Origin: Pseudomonadota bacterium
GTDB lineage: Bacteria; Pseudomonadota; Alphaproteobacteria; Sphingomonadales; Sphingomonadaceae
NCBI GenBank assembly: GCA_023426225.1
Contig: JAFABD010000007.1
Coordinates: 1 to 7,574, forward strand
Direction of reading: 5' to 3'
DNA length: 7,574 nucleotides
Positions 1-6,299 of this stretch are shown piece by piece. The notes beneath the pieces were generated by a model. It was not told the origin of the DNA. It did not search any database and saw only the letters and a list, made by a program, of their open reading frames with translations. The position numbers and the translations under genes are program-made. Each line of letters starts with the position of its first letter. Within the stretch, counting starts at the first letter, position 1.

Positions 1-7
1 CCTGCGC

Positions 8-448
8 TCAGCCCGCGCGCAGCGCCTCCCATTCGGGACGGAGCATCGCCATGATCGCGGTGTCCCAGCGCGCGTCGCCGACGCGGACCGACGCGCGCCG
101 CACGCCCTCGTCGACAAAGCCCAGCCCGCGATAGGTCCGGATCGCCGCCGCGTTCCAGCAATAGACGTTGAGCTCCAGCCGCGCGATCGCCGCCTCGGCA
201 AAGGCCGCGTCGATCACCGGGCGCAGCATCGCCGCCGCCAGCCCGCGCCCGCGCGCCTCGGGCGCGATCGCGACGCGCGCCAGCCGCGCATTGCCGTTCG
301 CCCGGTCGAAGGCAAGCTGGGCATGTCCCACGATCGCGCCCGCCGCCTCGGCCATCCAGCATCGCCGCAACGGCGGCACCGCCGCTGCCTCGGCCAGCAT
401 CGCCGCCATCGCCGCGCACGCGGGGAACACCCACCCCGATCCAGCCAC
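8..448 (-). CDS. GNAT-family N-acetyltransferase, N terminus probably truncated or replaced by CRISPR sequence
   Basis: Predicted acetyl-CoA-dependent N-acetyltransferase; the substrate cannot be told. In the 146-residue reading, the acetyl-CoA-binding loop is seen as VAIAPEARGRGLA (residues 59-71, fitting R-x-x-G-x-A). The C-terminal GNAT signature follows as LELNVYCWNAAAIRTYRGLGF (split here as LELNVYCWNA, 91-100, and AAIRTYRGLGF, 101-111). The start is unclear. The longest frame opens with GTG at 448 inside the last CRISPR spacer, another GTG is the first codon of the decayed terminal repeat (430), and ATGs follow at 409 and 400; none has a convincing Shine-Dalgarno. Relative to typical GNATs of about 150-165 residues, strand beta-1 and the start of helix alpha-1 appear to be missing and replaced by repeat-encoded VFPAC. 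The gene is co-directional with the array and could be reached by array transcription. The fold assignment is firm; whether the protein is functional is not. Confidence 0.7.
   Translation of the reverse strand: MAGSGWVFPACAAMAAMLAEAAAVPPLRRCWMAEAAGAIVGHAQLAFDRANGNARLARVAIAPEARGRGLAAAMLRPVIDAAFAEAAIARLELNVYCWNAAAIRTYRGLGFVDEGVRRASVRVGDARWDTAIMAMLRPEWEALRAG
402..430 (-). repeat. Decayed leader-distal terminal CRISPR repeat, fused into the GNAT reading frame
   Basis: It lies at the correct spacing, 32 bases from the previous repeat. In array orientation its first 19 bases are identical to the consensus. Position 20 is C instead of G, GATG is kept at 21-24, and the last bases (GCGG in place of AACC) do not match. 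The G-to-C change breaks one pair of the hairpin stem, so Cas6e processing here should be weaker. The 3' half reads as Ala-Ala-Met-Ala-Ala in the frame of the acetyltransferase. Confidence 0.9.
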
Positions 449-462
449 GATCGAATTGAAAC

Positions 463-491
463 CGGTTTATCCCCGCGCACGCGGGGAACAC
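463..491 (-). repeat. Variant CRISPR repeat with E. coli-like handle
   Basis: Penultimate repeat at the old end of the array. It carries one substitution, giving the handle ATAAACCG instead of ATGAACCG. ATAAACCG is the handle known from E. coli. The stem is intact, so processing should be unaffected. Confidence 0.9.
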
Positions 492-523
492 AGCAGCGCT
501 TCGGTGTGGACGATCGACAAGCG

Positions 524-552
524 CGGTTCATCCCCGCGCGTGCGGGGAACAC
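524..552 (-). repeat. Variant CRISPR repeat with changed loop
   Basis: Two adjacent substitutions fall only in the hairpin loop (ACGC instead of GTGC in array orientation). Stem and handle match the consensus. It is the third repeat from the leader-distal end, consistent with drift among the oldest repeats. Confidence 0.9.
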
Positions 553-1957
553 ACCGTTCAGAAGAGGGAGAGTTGTGCGCTGCCCGGTTCATCCCCGCGC
601 ACGCGGGGAACACGGGAGAGGGGAAGTGATGGACGAGAATAACGCCGGTTCATCCCCGCGCACGCGGGGAACACCCGATCAGGCCGATACGGTCGCGCGT
701 CGAGAGCGGTTCATCCCCGCGCACGCGGGGAACACCGGGTGCGCTCGCCATCAACGGATCCGCCCCGCGGTTCATCCCCGCGCACGCGGGGAACACGCCG
801 ATCCACTTTGCGGTTACGCTTGCAAATAAGGTTCATCCCCGCGCACGCGGGGAACACTTGACCAGCGCGTAGACGCGGCTCGCGAGTTGCGGTTCATCCC
901 CGCGCACGCGGGGAACACGTCCTCAAATTCGCTGATCCCGCTCTCGACGGCGGTTCATCCCCGCGCACGCGGGGAACACGCACGGCGGCAGGGGCGGCAA
1001 TCGGTGCTGGGCGGTTCATCCCCGCGCACGCGGGGAACACTGCGGAGCACCAAATCCTTGATGGCGTCTTCCCCGGTTCATCCCCGCGCACGCGGGGAAC
1101 ACGAGCTGAGTGGCCGCACGTCGGCTTATGGCGACGGTTCATCCCCGCGCACGCGGGGAACACCCCTTTTCGTCGCCGACCGTCACCGATTTTTTCGGTT
1201 CATCCCCGCGCACGCGGGGAACACTTCCAGTCGAGCCGATAATAGGCGCACGCGAACGGTTCATCCCCGCGCACGCGGGGAACACCTGGGGATGGGTTAG
1301 GCGGCGGCCTGCTCGGCCGGTTCATCCCCGCGCACGCGGGGAACACGCGTCTGACGAGTGGTACACTCCCAGCTATATCGGTTCATCCCCGCGCACGCGG
1401 GGAACACCCATGGCCGCCGAGTTCTACGGCGAGCAGAAGCGGTTCATCCCCGCGCACGCGGGGAACACTAGCAATTCGCCATTGCCTGCTCGGGCGTTCC
1501 CGGTTCATCCCCGCGCACGCGGGGAACACTGCGCGGCCCTCGGCATGCAGCCGGCGTTCGACGGTTCATCCCCGCGCACGCGGGGAACACTCACGGCGTC
1601 GGGCAATCTGATCCAGCTCCGTCGGTTCATCCCCGCGCACGCGGGGAACACCGTCCGAAACCTCAATGGGCGTCGACGGGCGGCGGTTCATCCCCGCGCA
1701 CGCGGGGAACACGCGCCGACATGGCGCGCCCGATCGAGGAGGTTCGGTTCATCCCCGCGCACGCGGGGAACACGGCATCCGCGTCCTGCTCGAGCTGGCC
1801 GCTCTCCGGTTCATCCCCGCGCACGCGGGGAACACGCGGCGACCGCAGCCAACGGCAACGTGCTCACCGGTTCATCCCCGCGCACGCGGGGAACACTCGC
1901 CGAGCCAGACGCTCGCGCCGATGACCAGCGGTTCATCCCCGCGCACGCGGGGAACAC

Positions 1958-2023
1958 ATGCCAATAACCATTTGGCCTACCACCGAAAATCACAATTTCA
2001 AAGAGCCACCAAAAATCCGCCCG
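1958..2023 (-). promoter_or_regulatory. CRISPR leader between cas2 and the first repeat
   Basis: This 66-base stretch between the cas2 stop codon and the first repeat is about 45% GC, clearly AT-richer than its surroundings, as expected for a leader. It should carry the array promoter and the signals that direct Cas1-Cas2 to the first repeat. On the minus strand a TTGAAA (1996-2001) resembles a -35 element, but I see no good -10 at the right distance, so the promoter is unproven. The region is short for a I-E leader; upstream leader signals may therefore lie within the 3' end of cas2, or the array may depend on read-through from the cas operon. Confidence 0.75.
1965..1974 (-). promoter_or_regulatory. 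Candidate IHF-binding core in the leader
   Basis: On the minus strand the sequence CAAATGGTTA fits the CAA-N4-TTR core of the IHF consensus; the outer WAT part does not match. It starts 17 bases before the first repeat. In E. coli, IHF is known to bend the leader close to the first repeat to guide Cas1-Cas2, so the position is plausible. The motif is short and this remains a candidate. Confidence 0.3.
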
Positions 2024-2317
2024 TCAGATTGGCGCCGATCCTTCCGGATGGAAACGCACCAAAGTCAGGCCGTCAAGGTCGATCGCCTCGCGCCGATTGG
2101 CGCCCACCGCCGCGAACGCGAAACCACTGTCGGTGGGGGCGCTCCACGCGATACAGGCAGACCCTTCGCCGATCAATTCGGCGACCTCCTGCCAGATCCG
2201 CTCCCGGACGCGCGGCGAGTAGACACCGACATAGGTGCCCGCCCGGATCTCCGCGAGCCACAGCGCCAGCCGGCCGCGCAGCCGGGGCGGCGCATTCTCA
2301 ACCACGATGACCATCAT
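2024..2317 (-). CDS. cas2: CRISPR-associated endoribonuclease-fold protein Cas2, type I-E
   Basis: Cas2 dimerises between two Cas1 dimers to form the spacer-integration complex; in type I-E its role is structural rather than nucleolytic. The 97-residue product is close in length to E. coli Cas2 (94) and matches it along its whole length: MVIVVENAPPRLRGRL (2-17), LAEIRAGTYVGVYS (21-34), GFAFAAVGANRR (65-76) and DLDGLTLVRF (80-89). Glu7 corresponds to the conserved acidic residue at the end of strand 1. The first of two tandem ATGs (2317) is chosen because GGAG (2328-2331) sits ten bases upstream; the second ATG is at 2314. It overlaps the end of cas1 by 20 bases in another frame, suggesting translational coupling. 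It is the last gene of the operon and directly precedes the leader. Confidence 0.96.
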   Translation of the reverse strand: MMVIVVENAPPRLRGRLALWLAEIRAGTYVGVYSPRVRERIWQEVAELIGEGSACIAWSAPTDSGFAFAAVGANRREAIDLDGLTLVRFHPEGSAPI

Positions 2318-3236
2318 CGCCCGATGTCTCCGTTGCGAACGAGGGCGGCTGCGCTTCCGGCGCGTCGTCGGGCGGGTCGATCCCGCTCGCCGCGAGGATC
2401 GACTGGATCGACGGGATGATCCGGTCGAGCAGGCGCGTCTTGCGGAACAGGTCGCGACAGGCGATCCGCACCGCGCGCTCGGCCTGCGCGGCGTCCAGCT
2501 TGCCCTTCGCGATCTTGGCCGCGACCGAAAATGCCGCCGGCACCACGGTTTCGAACTTGTAGATGTCGGCGATGTCATACACGAAGCTGAGCGGACGCCC
2601 GCGATGCAGGAAACCGATCGCCGGGGCATAGCCTGCGGCCAGGATCGCCGCCTCCGACAGGCCATAAAGGCACGCCGTGCCGGCGGAGAGGCAGCGATTG
2701 GGCAGGTCGGCCGCGCCCCAGTCGGCCTGTTCATAGCGACGAGCCACCCAGGACACGCCATATTGGCGCGCCATCCCCTGATACAGCGTGCGGACCCGCA
2801 CGCCCTCGATCCCGCGCAGTTGGTCGACCGATCGGCGCTCGGGCGGCGCCTCGCCGAACCGCACGCGAAACATCTCGCGCACCACGTTGAGCCGCGCCGT
2901 GTCGTCGAGCGCACAGCGTGCCTGATAGAGCAACCGGTCGGCACGCGCACCACCGGGCTGCCCCGCCGAATAGAGCCGCACCGCCCCCTCCCCCACCCAG
3001 ACGAGCAGGCACCCCACCCGCGCCGCCAGCGCCACCGCCGCATGGGTGATCCGAATGCCGGGTTCCAGCATCAGGCAGGCCAGCCCGCCCACCGGGATCT
3101 GCACGCGCACGCCCTGCTGGTCGACGAGCACGAACGCGCCGTCGATCACATCGACCTGCCCATATTCCAGGAACAGGATCGACGCGCGATCCCTGACCGC
3201 GATCGGCCGAAGCGGAAGATGCGGTCCGCGTGCCAT
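2298..3236 (-). CDS. cas1: CRISPR-associated integrase Cas1, type I-E
   Basis: Metal-dependent integrase that inserts prespacers at the leader-repeat junction together with Cas2. The product is 312 residues, the usual length for I-E Cas1, and matches E. coli Cas1 throughout, for example YGQVDVIDGAFVLVD (25-39), IPVGGLACLMLEPG (47-60), GQPGGARADRLLYQA (92-106) and RRSVDQLRGIEG (134-145). The catalytic residues are all present as Glu144, His211, Asp221 and Asp224, each offset by +3 from the E. coli Glu141, His208, Asp218 and Asp221. After about residue 285 a Pro/Glu/Asp-rich tail follows, as in E. coli Cas1, and its last codons overlap cas2. The ATG at 3236 lies six bases after the cas6e stop, with a weak AGG upstream. 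The protein looks fully functional. Confidence 0.97.
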   Translation of the reverse strand: MARGPHLPLRPIAVRDRASILFLEYGQVDVIDGAFVLVDQQGVRVQIPVGGLACLMLEPGIRITHAAVALAARVGCLLVWVGEGAVRLYSAGQPGGARADRLLYQARCALDDTARLNVVREMFRVRFGEAPPERRSVDQLRGIEGVRVRTLYQGMARQYGVSWVARRYEQADWGAADLPNRCLSAGTACLYGLSEAAILAAGYAPAIGFLHRGRPLSFVYDIADIYKFETVVPAAFSVAAKIAKGKLDAAQAERAVRIACRDLFRKTRLLDRIIPSIQSILAASGIDPPDDAPEAQPPSFATETSGDDGHRG

Positions 3237-3242
3237 GGCTGC

Positions 3243-3911
3243 CTAGGCCGGCGCGATCAGCATCAGCCCATGACCGAATGCGCGCGCGCGGCCGAAACCG
3301 TCCAGCAGCTTGGGCATCAGCCGCGCCGGATCGGTCACTTCGATCACGCCTTCCAGGTCAAGCACGCCAAGCTGCATGTCGCCGCCCCGATGCGGAATGC
3401 TGAGCGTTTCATAGCCCAGACACGCCGCCTCGCGCACGGCAAAGCCATGCGCCGTCCCTTGCCGGTCGAGCCACGCTCGCGACGCCGTCTGCTCGGCCGC
3501 CCGGCGAGCGACGGCCCGCTCTCCCGGCGGCAGCGCGTGGATCGCATCCATCACCACGTCGCGCCGATGCGGATCGCCATTGCGGCGGATGGTGGCGTTG
3601 ACGCGCAGCGCAAAGCGCAGCCGGTCGCCGGCCGTCAGCGCCGGTGCAAAGGGCTTGGGCGGCTGCATCTCAAACAGGCGGTGATGATCCTCCGGCGGGC
3701 GGCGCGACAGCAGCAGGAACTGTCCCTTGCCCTCCTCGCGCCACAGAAAGTCGCGGCGTCGCTCGGCATCGTCGCCGAACAGCGTCCACAGCAACCGATG
3801 GCTGCTCGCCACACGCGCCGCGCCGTCACGCGGCAGCATGAACTGGATCAGCGCGCGAGCGCTCGGCGCACGGCTGATCCGCAGCCGGGTCAGATAGGCG
3901 GGCGCCGTCAT
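3243..3911 (-). CDS. cas6e: Cas6e (CasE) pre-crRNA-processing endoribonuclease
   Basis: Cuts the array transcript at the 3' base of each repeat hairpin and stays bound to the crRNA as a Cascade subunit. The product has 222 residues, near the family norm (E. coli 199). The segment SSHRLLWTLFGDDAERRRDFLW (given as SSHRLLWTLF, 36-45, and GDDAERRRDFLW, 46-57) aligns with the E. coli stretch holding catalytic His20, so His38 is the likely catalytic residue. The C-terminal glycine-rich loop GFGRARAFGHGLMLIAP (205-221) matches the E. coli GIGPAKSMGCGLLSLAP loop. The start at 3911 overlaps the cas5e stop as ATGA, with GGAG (3920-3923) eight bases upstream. The longer upstream reading frame runs through cas5e and is not a real extension. 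The partner substrate, the repeat hairpin, is intact in 25 of 26 repeats. Confidence 0.95.
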   Translation of the reverse strand: MTAPAYLTRLRISRAPSARALIQFMLPRDGAARVASSHRLLWTLFGDDAERRRDFLWREEGKGQFLLLSRRPPEDHHRLFEMQPPKPFAPALTAGDRLRFALRVNATIRRNGDPHRRDVVMDAIHALPPGERAVARRAAEQTASRAWLDRQGTAHGFAVREAACLGYETLSIPHRGGDMQLGVLDLEGVIEVTDPARLMPKLLDGFGRARAFGHGLMLIAPA

Positions 3912-4648
3912 TGCACCGGCTCCGGCATCTGCCCCGTCAGCACGCGGCGCTCGGCAAATTGCCAGCGCCCCCGATGGGCCGCGGCATCGCGCCGCGTCTC
4001 GATCCGCGGCGCGATCAGGCCGTGGGGAACCGCGACGTCCTGGTCGCAACTCACGCTGGCCGGGCGCCCCGATCGGGTCGGTACCGTTTCCTCTGGCGCC
4101 ACGCGCATCGCCAGTGCGGCCGCAAGTGTCGCCGCCTCGACGATCGCCGGCTGCAACGGCCAGCCGAGCGGGTGCGCCTTGCGCCCGGCATAGAGCGTGA
4201 ACGCCGGCGTCCGCATCGCCTCGGCCAGCGCCGCCAGCGGCCAGCGCGCGTCCTCCCGCGCCCAGATCGCCACCGTATACGCCGCGTCGACGCGCATCTC
4301 GCGCCACGACAGGATCGTTTCCAGCCGATGCCGCCGCTCGCCGTGCCGGATCAGCGCGCGCCGCGTGTGCGGGCGGGCGCGCTTGATTTCGGGCTGCGCC
4401 AGCGTCTGCGCGCTGTGATAGTCGATGATCGACCGGCCCGGCGCATCGACGCGCACGGCGACGCCATAGCCGGTGTCGAGTGCATCATGCGCCGCCTGGT
4501 CCTCGCGATCGATGCCCAGCGCCGCCCCGACCAGGCCGAGCAGCGCCGAACGGCTGGGCCGGTCCCAGCTCGTCCGCCGCTCGCCCACCGCGATTTCGCC
4601 CCATGAGGCGATCGGGGCATAGAGCGTGGCCAGCAGGAAGGAGGTCAT
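3908..4648 (-). CDS. cas5e: Cas5e (CasD), Cascade subunit
   Basis: Cas5e caps the 5' handle of the crRNA and joins the Cas7 backbone to Cse1 in Cascade. At 246 residues it is slightly longer than E. coli CasD (about 225). Matching segments include LYAPIASWGE (9-18), PSRSALLGLVGAALGI (31-46), DYHSAQ (76-81), SWREMRVDAAYTVAIW (114-129) and LYAGRKAHPLGWPL (152-165), in the same order as in E. coli (for example RSGLLGLLGACLGI, DYH, WREYLCDASFTVALW, LGRRSCPL). The C-terminal part after about residue 190 is less conserved. The start ATG at 4648 overlaps the cas7e stop by four bases and only a weak ribosome-binding site is seen. It is translated between cas7e and cas6e in the operon. Confidence 0.95.
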   Translation of the reverse strand: MTSFLLATLYAPIASWGEIAVGERRTSWDRPSRSALLGLVGAALGIDREDQAAHDALDTGYGVAVRVDAPGRSIIDYHSAQTLAQPEIKRARPHTRRALIRHGERRHRLETILSWREMRVDAAYTVAIWAREDARWPLAALAEAMRTPAFTLYAGRKAHPLGWPLQPAIVEAATLAAALAMRVAPEETVPTRSGRPASVSCDQDVAVPHGLIAPRIETRRDAAAHRGRWQFAERRVLTGQMPEPVQ

Positions 4649-5721
4649 GCCGCCGGTACCTGGTCGCGGGCAAAGGCGATCACCGCGTCGAGCGATCCCG
4701 TCGCCTGCTCGCCGGTAAGGTCCATGCTGGCATGGGTCAGCCCCGCCGCACCATAACCGTTGTCGAACCGCGTCTTCAGCGCGAGCAACGCCGTCACCGA
4801 CGCGCCGGCGGGGTCGTTCGCACGCTCGCCGATCGGCTCCAGGAACGCTGCGGCCAGCGTGCGCGGCTGCACCGGGCCGGCTTCGGCAAGCACGAACGAC
4901 GCATAGGCGCGCGAGGCAAAGCTCGCCTGCTTGCCGCGCGGCGCCACCGTCGCGGCGGCCCGGATCAGCGCCTCGACCGCATCGGCGGCAAGCTCGCGCT
5001 GCCCGCCCAGATTGGCGACCAGCAGGTCAAGATCGACGCAGATATAGAGGTAGAACAGCCCGGCGCCGAACTCCTGAACGCCGATGAACGACGTGCCCGC
5101 ATCCTCGCGGCGATGGGCATCCTTCAGGTCGTCGACCGCGACGTAATAATCGTCCTCCACCGTCACGCGGTGCGTGGTGATGGCATGGGCGACCTGAACC
5201 GCCGCCTCGCGATTATACGCCGGATCGTCCGCCAGCATCCGGCCGAACATCGCCAGATCGGCGGCGCTGTCGGCGTGGACCAGCACATCCTCGGGCTCGA
5301 TCGTCGCGATCGTGCCCGCCGCCAGTTGCTCGCCCAGCGCCAGCGCGCGTGCGTGCTCCTCGGGGGGAATGAACACCAGCTGTTCGGTATAGGTGGGGTT
5401 CGCGTCATTCTCCGGCTTCACCTTGCCGAACGCGGCCGCGACGGTCCGTGCGGCGGCCCGCGCCTTGTCCTCCGCGACGCCCTGTTCGAGCAGGTGCCGC
5501 TCGACCTCGGCGCCGATGCGCTGCGTGCGCTGACCGATCCGCTCGCCCAGCACCTGCGCGAACACATCGCTCGTCCGCCACGCGCGCTTCAGGCTCTGCG
5601 ACGAGATGCGCAGGCGTTCGACGCCGCCGAAGATCGCCGTCTTGGGTCGGCCACTATCGTCGCGATTGAGGTTCGCGGGCGGATAGGCGGTCAGCAGGTG
5701 AAGCTGCAGGAACTGGGTCAT
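4645..5721 (-). CDS. cas7e: Cas7e (CasC), Cascade backbone subunit
   Basis: Six copies of this RRM-fold protein normally form the crRNA-binding backbone of type I-E Cascade. The 358-residue product is near the E. coli length (363). Shared segments are LNRDDSGRPKTAIFGG (18-33), the RNA-contacting ISSQSLKRAWR (39-49), AHAITTHRV (178-186), GVQEFGAGLFY (214-224) and NLGG (237-240). The start ATG at 5721 is chosen because AAAGGA (5729-5734) lies seven bases upstream and the Cas7 homology begins immediately with MTQFLQLHLLTAYPP. The longer open frame upstream is the shadow of cse2. The gene overlaps cse2 before it and cas5e after it by four bases each. Confidence 0.97.
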   Translation of the reverse strand: MTQFLQLHLLTAYPPANLNRDDSGRPKTAIFGGVERLRISSQSLKRAWRTSDVFAQVLGERIGQRTQRIGAEVERHLLEQGVAEDKARAAARTVAAAFGKVKPENDANPTYTEQLVFIPPEEHARALALGEQLAAGTIATIEPEDVLVHADSAADLAMFGRMLADDPAYNREAAVQVAHAITTHRVTVEDDYYVAVDDLKDAHRREDAGTSFIGVQEFGAGLFYLYICVDLDLLVANLGGQRELAADAVEALIRAAATVAPRGKQASFASRAYASFVLAEAGPVQPRTLAAAFLEPIGERANDPAGASVTALLALKTRFDNGYGAAGLTHASMDLTGEQATGSLDAVIAFARDQVPAA

Positions 5722-6299
5722 GCGGAAGTCCTTTCGGTCTCGGTCGTGTCGGTATCGGTCGAGGATGCGGCATCGGTGTCCGGCGCTTCGTGCGGCGCGG
5801 CATAATAATCGAAGGCCCAGCGACGGCGCCGCGCCTCGCGGCTGTCCTCTGCGGCCCAGTCGAGCATCACGGCCGCCAGCTCGCCGATATTGGCGGTGCC
5901 GCCCAGCAGGTGCACCAGCCGGACCAGCGCGCGCGGCAGTTCCTCGGGGCGCGAGCGGATCAGCCGCCGGAAACGTTGCGGCGCGAGCAGCGGCGGCTCG
6001 GCGGTCGCGGGGTCGGCGGGCGTCGTGCGATAACCCGCGGCGCGCATCAGCGGCTGAAAGCGCGAATCCTCCTTCACATGCGCCAGCACCACGGCAAGGC
6101 CCAGCGCCATCTCCAGCCGGTATTCCTGATCCAGCACGCCCAGCCGCTGCGCCAGTTCGATCGCGGCCGGCTCCAGCATCGCCTCGCGCCAATCCGCGGC
6201 GCGGCGCAACCGCGCGCGGGTCGCCCGCGCCGCGCTGGTATCGATTTGCGGGCGCAGGCGCTGTCGCCACCACCCGCGCACAACGGCATCGCATTTCAT
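5718..6299 (-). CDS. casB: Cse2 (CasB), Cascade small subunit, with an acidic low-complexity tail
   Basis: Cse2 is the helical small subunit, two per Cascade, that holds the target and non-target DNA strands along the backbone. The product is 193 residues against about 160 in E. coli. The N-terminal WWRQRLRP (10-17) and the later helical stretch LPRALVRLVHLLGG (121-134) followed by NIGELAAVMLDW (137-148) are family-typical, with many Arg residues for DNA contact. After about residue 168 an unusual tail rich in Asp, Thr, Ser and Glu follows; it accounts for most of the extra length. The start ATG at 6299 has AAGGAG (6308-6313) eight bases upstream and overlaps the cse1 stop as ATGA. Assignment rests on these segments and on the gene order between cse1 and cas7e, since Cse2 is poorly conserved in sequence. 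Confidence 0.93.
   Translation of the reverse strand: MKCDAVVRGWWRQRLRPQIDTSAARATRARLRRAADWREAMLEPAAIELAQRLGVLDQEYRLEMALGLAVVLAHVKEDSRFQPLMRAAGYRTTPADPATAEPPLLAPQRFRRLIRSRPEELPRALVRLVHLLGGTANIGELAAVMLDWAAEDSREARRRRWAFDYYAAPHEAPDTDAASSTDTDTTETERTSA

Larger units (their letters stand above)
402..1957 (-). CRISPR. Type I-E CRISPR array, 26 repeats (last one decayed) and 25 spacers
   Basis: Regular 61-base periodicity: 29-base repeats and 32-base spacers, with two 33-base spacers (1041-1073 and 1774-1806). On the minus strand the repeat starts GTGTTCCCCGCG and ends CGGGGATGAACCG. This closely resembles the E. coli I-E repeat. It can form a six-base-pair hairpin (CCCCGC/GCGGGG, loop GTGC), followed by an eight-base handle ATGAACCG that Cas6e would leave 5' of each spacer. 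Repeat starts on the plus strand are 402 (decayed), 463, 524, 585, 646, 707, 768, 829, 890, 951, 1012, 1074, 1135, 1196, 1257, 1318, 1379, 1440, 1501, 1562, 1623, 1684, 1745, 1807, 1868 and 1929. Minus-strand orientation is supported by the handle, by the leader and cas2 next to position 1957, and by repeat decay at the opposite end (402-552). The newest spacer should be 1897-1928 and the oldest 431-462. I saw no duplicated spacer by eye. Confidence 0.98.

Noticed and set aside
8..448. The acetyltransferase as a new CRISPR ancillary gene or anti-phage toxin
   Set aside because: It is an ordinary GNAT domain lying beyond the leader-distal end of the array; nothing besides position and the chimeric junction links it to CRISPR function, and chance adjacency is more likely.
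168..1967. Long open reading frames on both strands through the array, some with repeated FIPAHAGNT, VHPRARGEH and SSPRTRGT peptides
   Set aside because: The peptides are the three frames of the CRISPR repeat, cycling because the 61-base period is not a multiple of three. They arise because repeat and spacers are GC-rich and poor in stop codons.
2005..2023. A transcription terminator between cas2 and the array
   Set aside because: There is a short T-run on the minus strand (GGATTTTTGG) but no stable GC-rich hairpin directly before it, so I do not call a terminator.
2235..4193. A 652-codon open frame on the plus strand opposite cas1, cas6e and cas5e
   Set aside because: It is antisense to three well-supported cas genes, is low in recognisable domains, and reflects the scarcity of stops in GC-rich antisense DNA.
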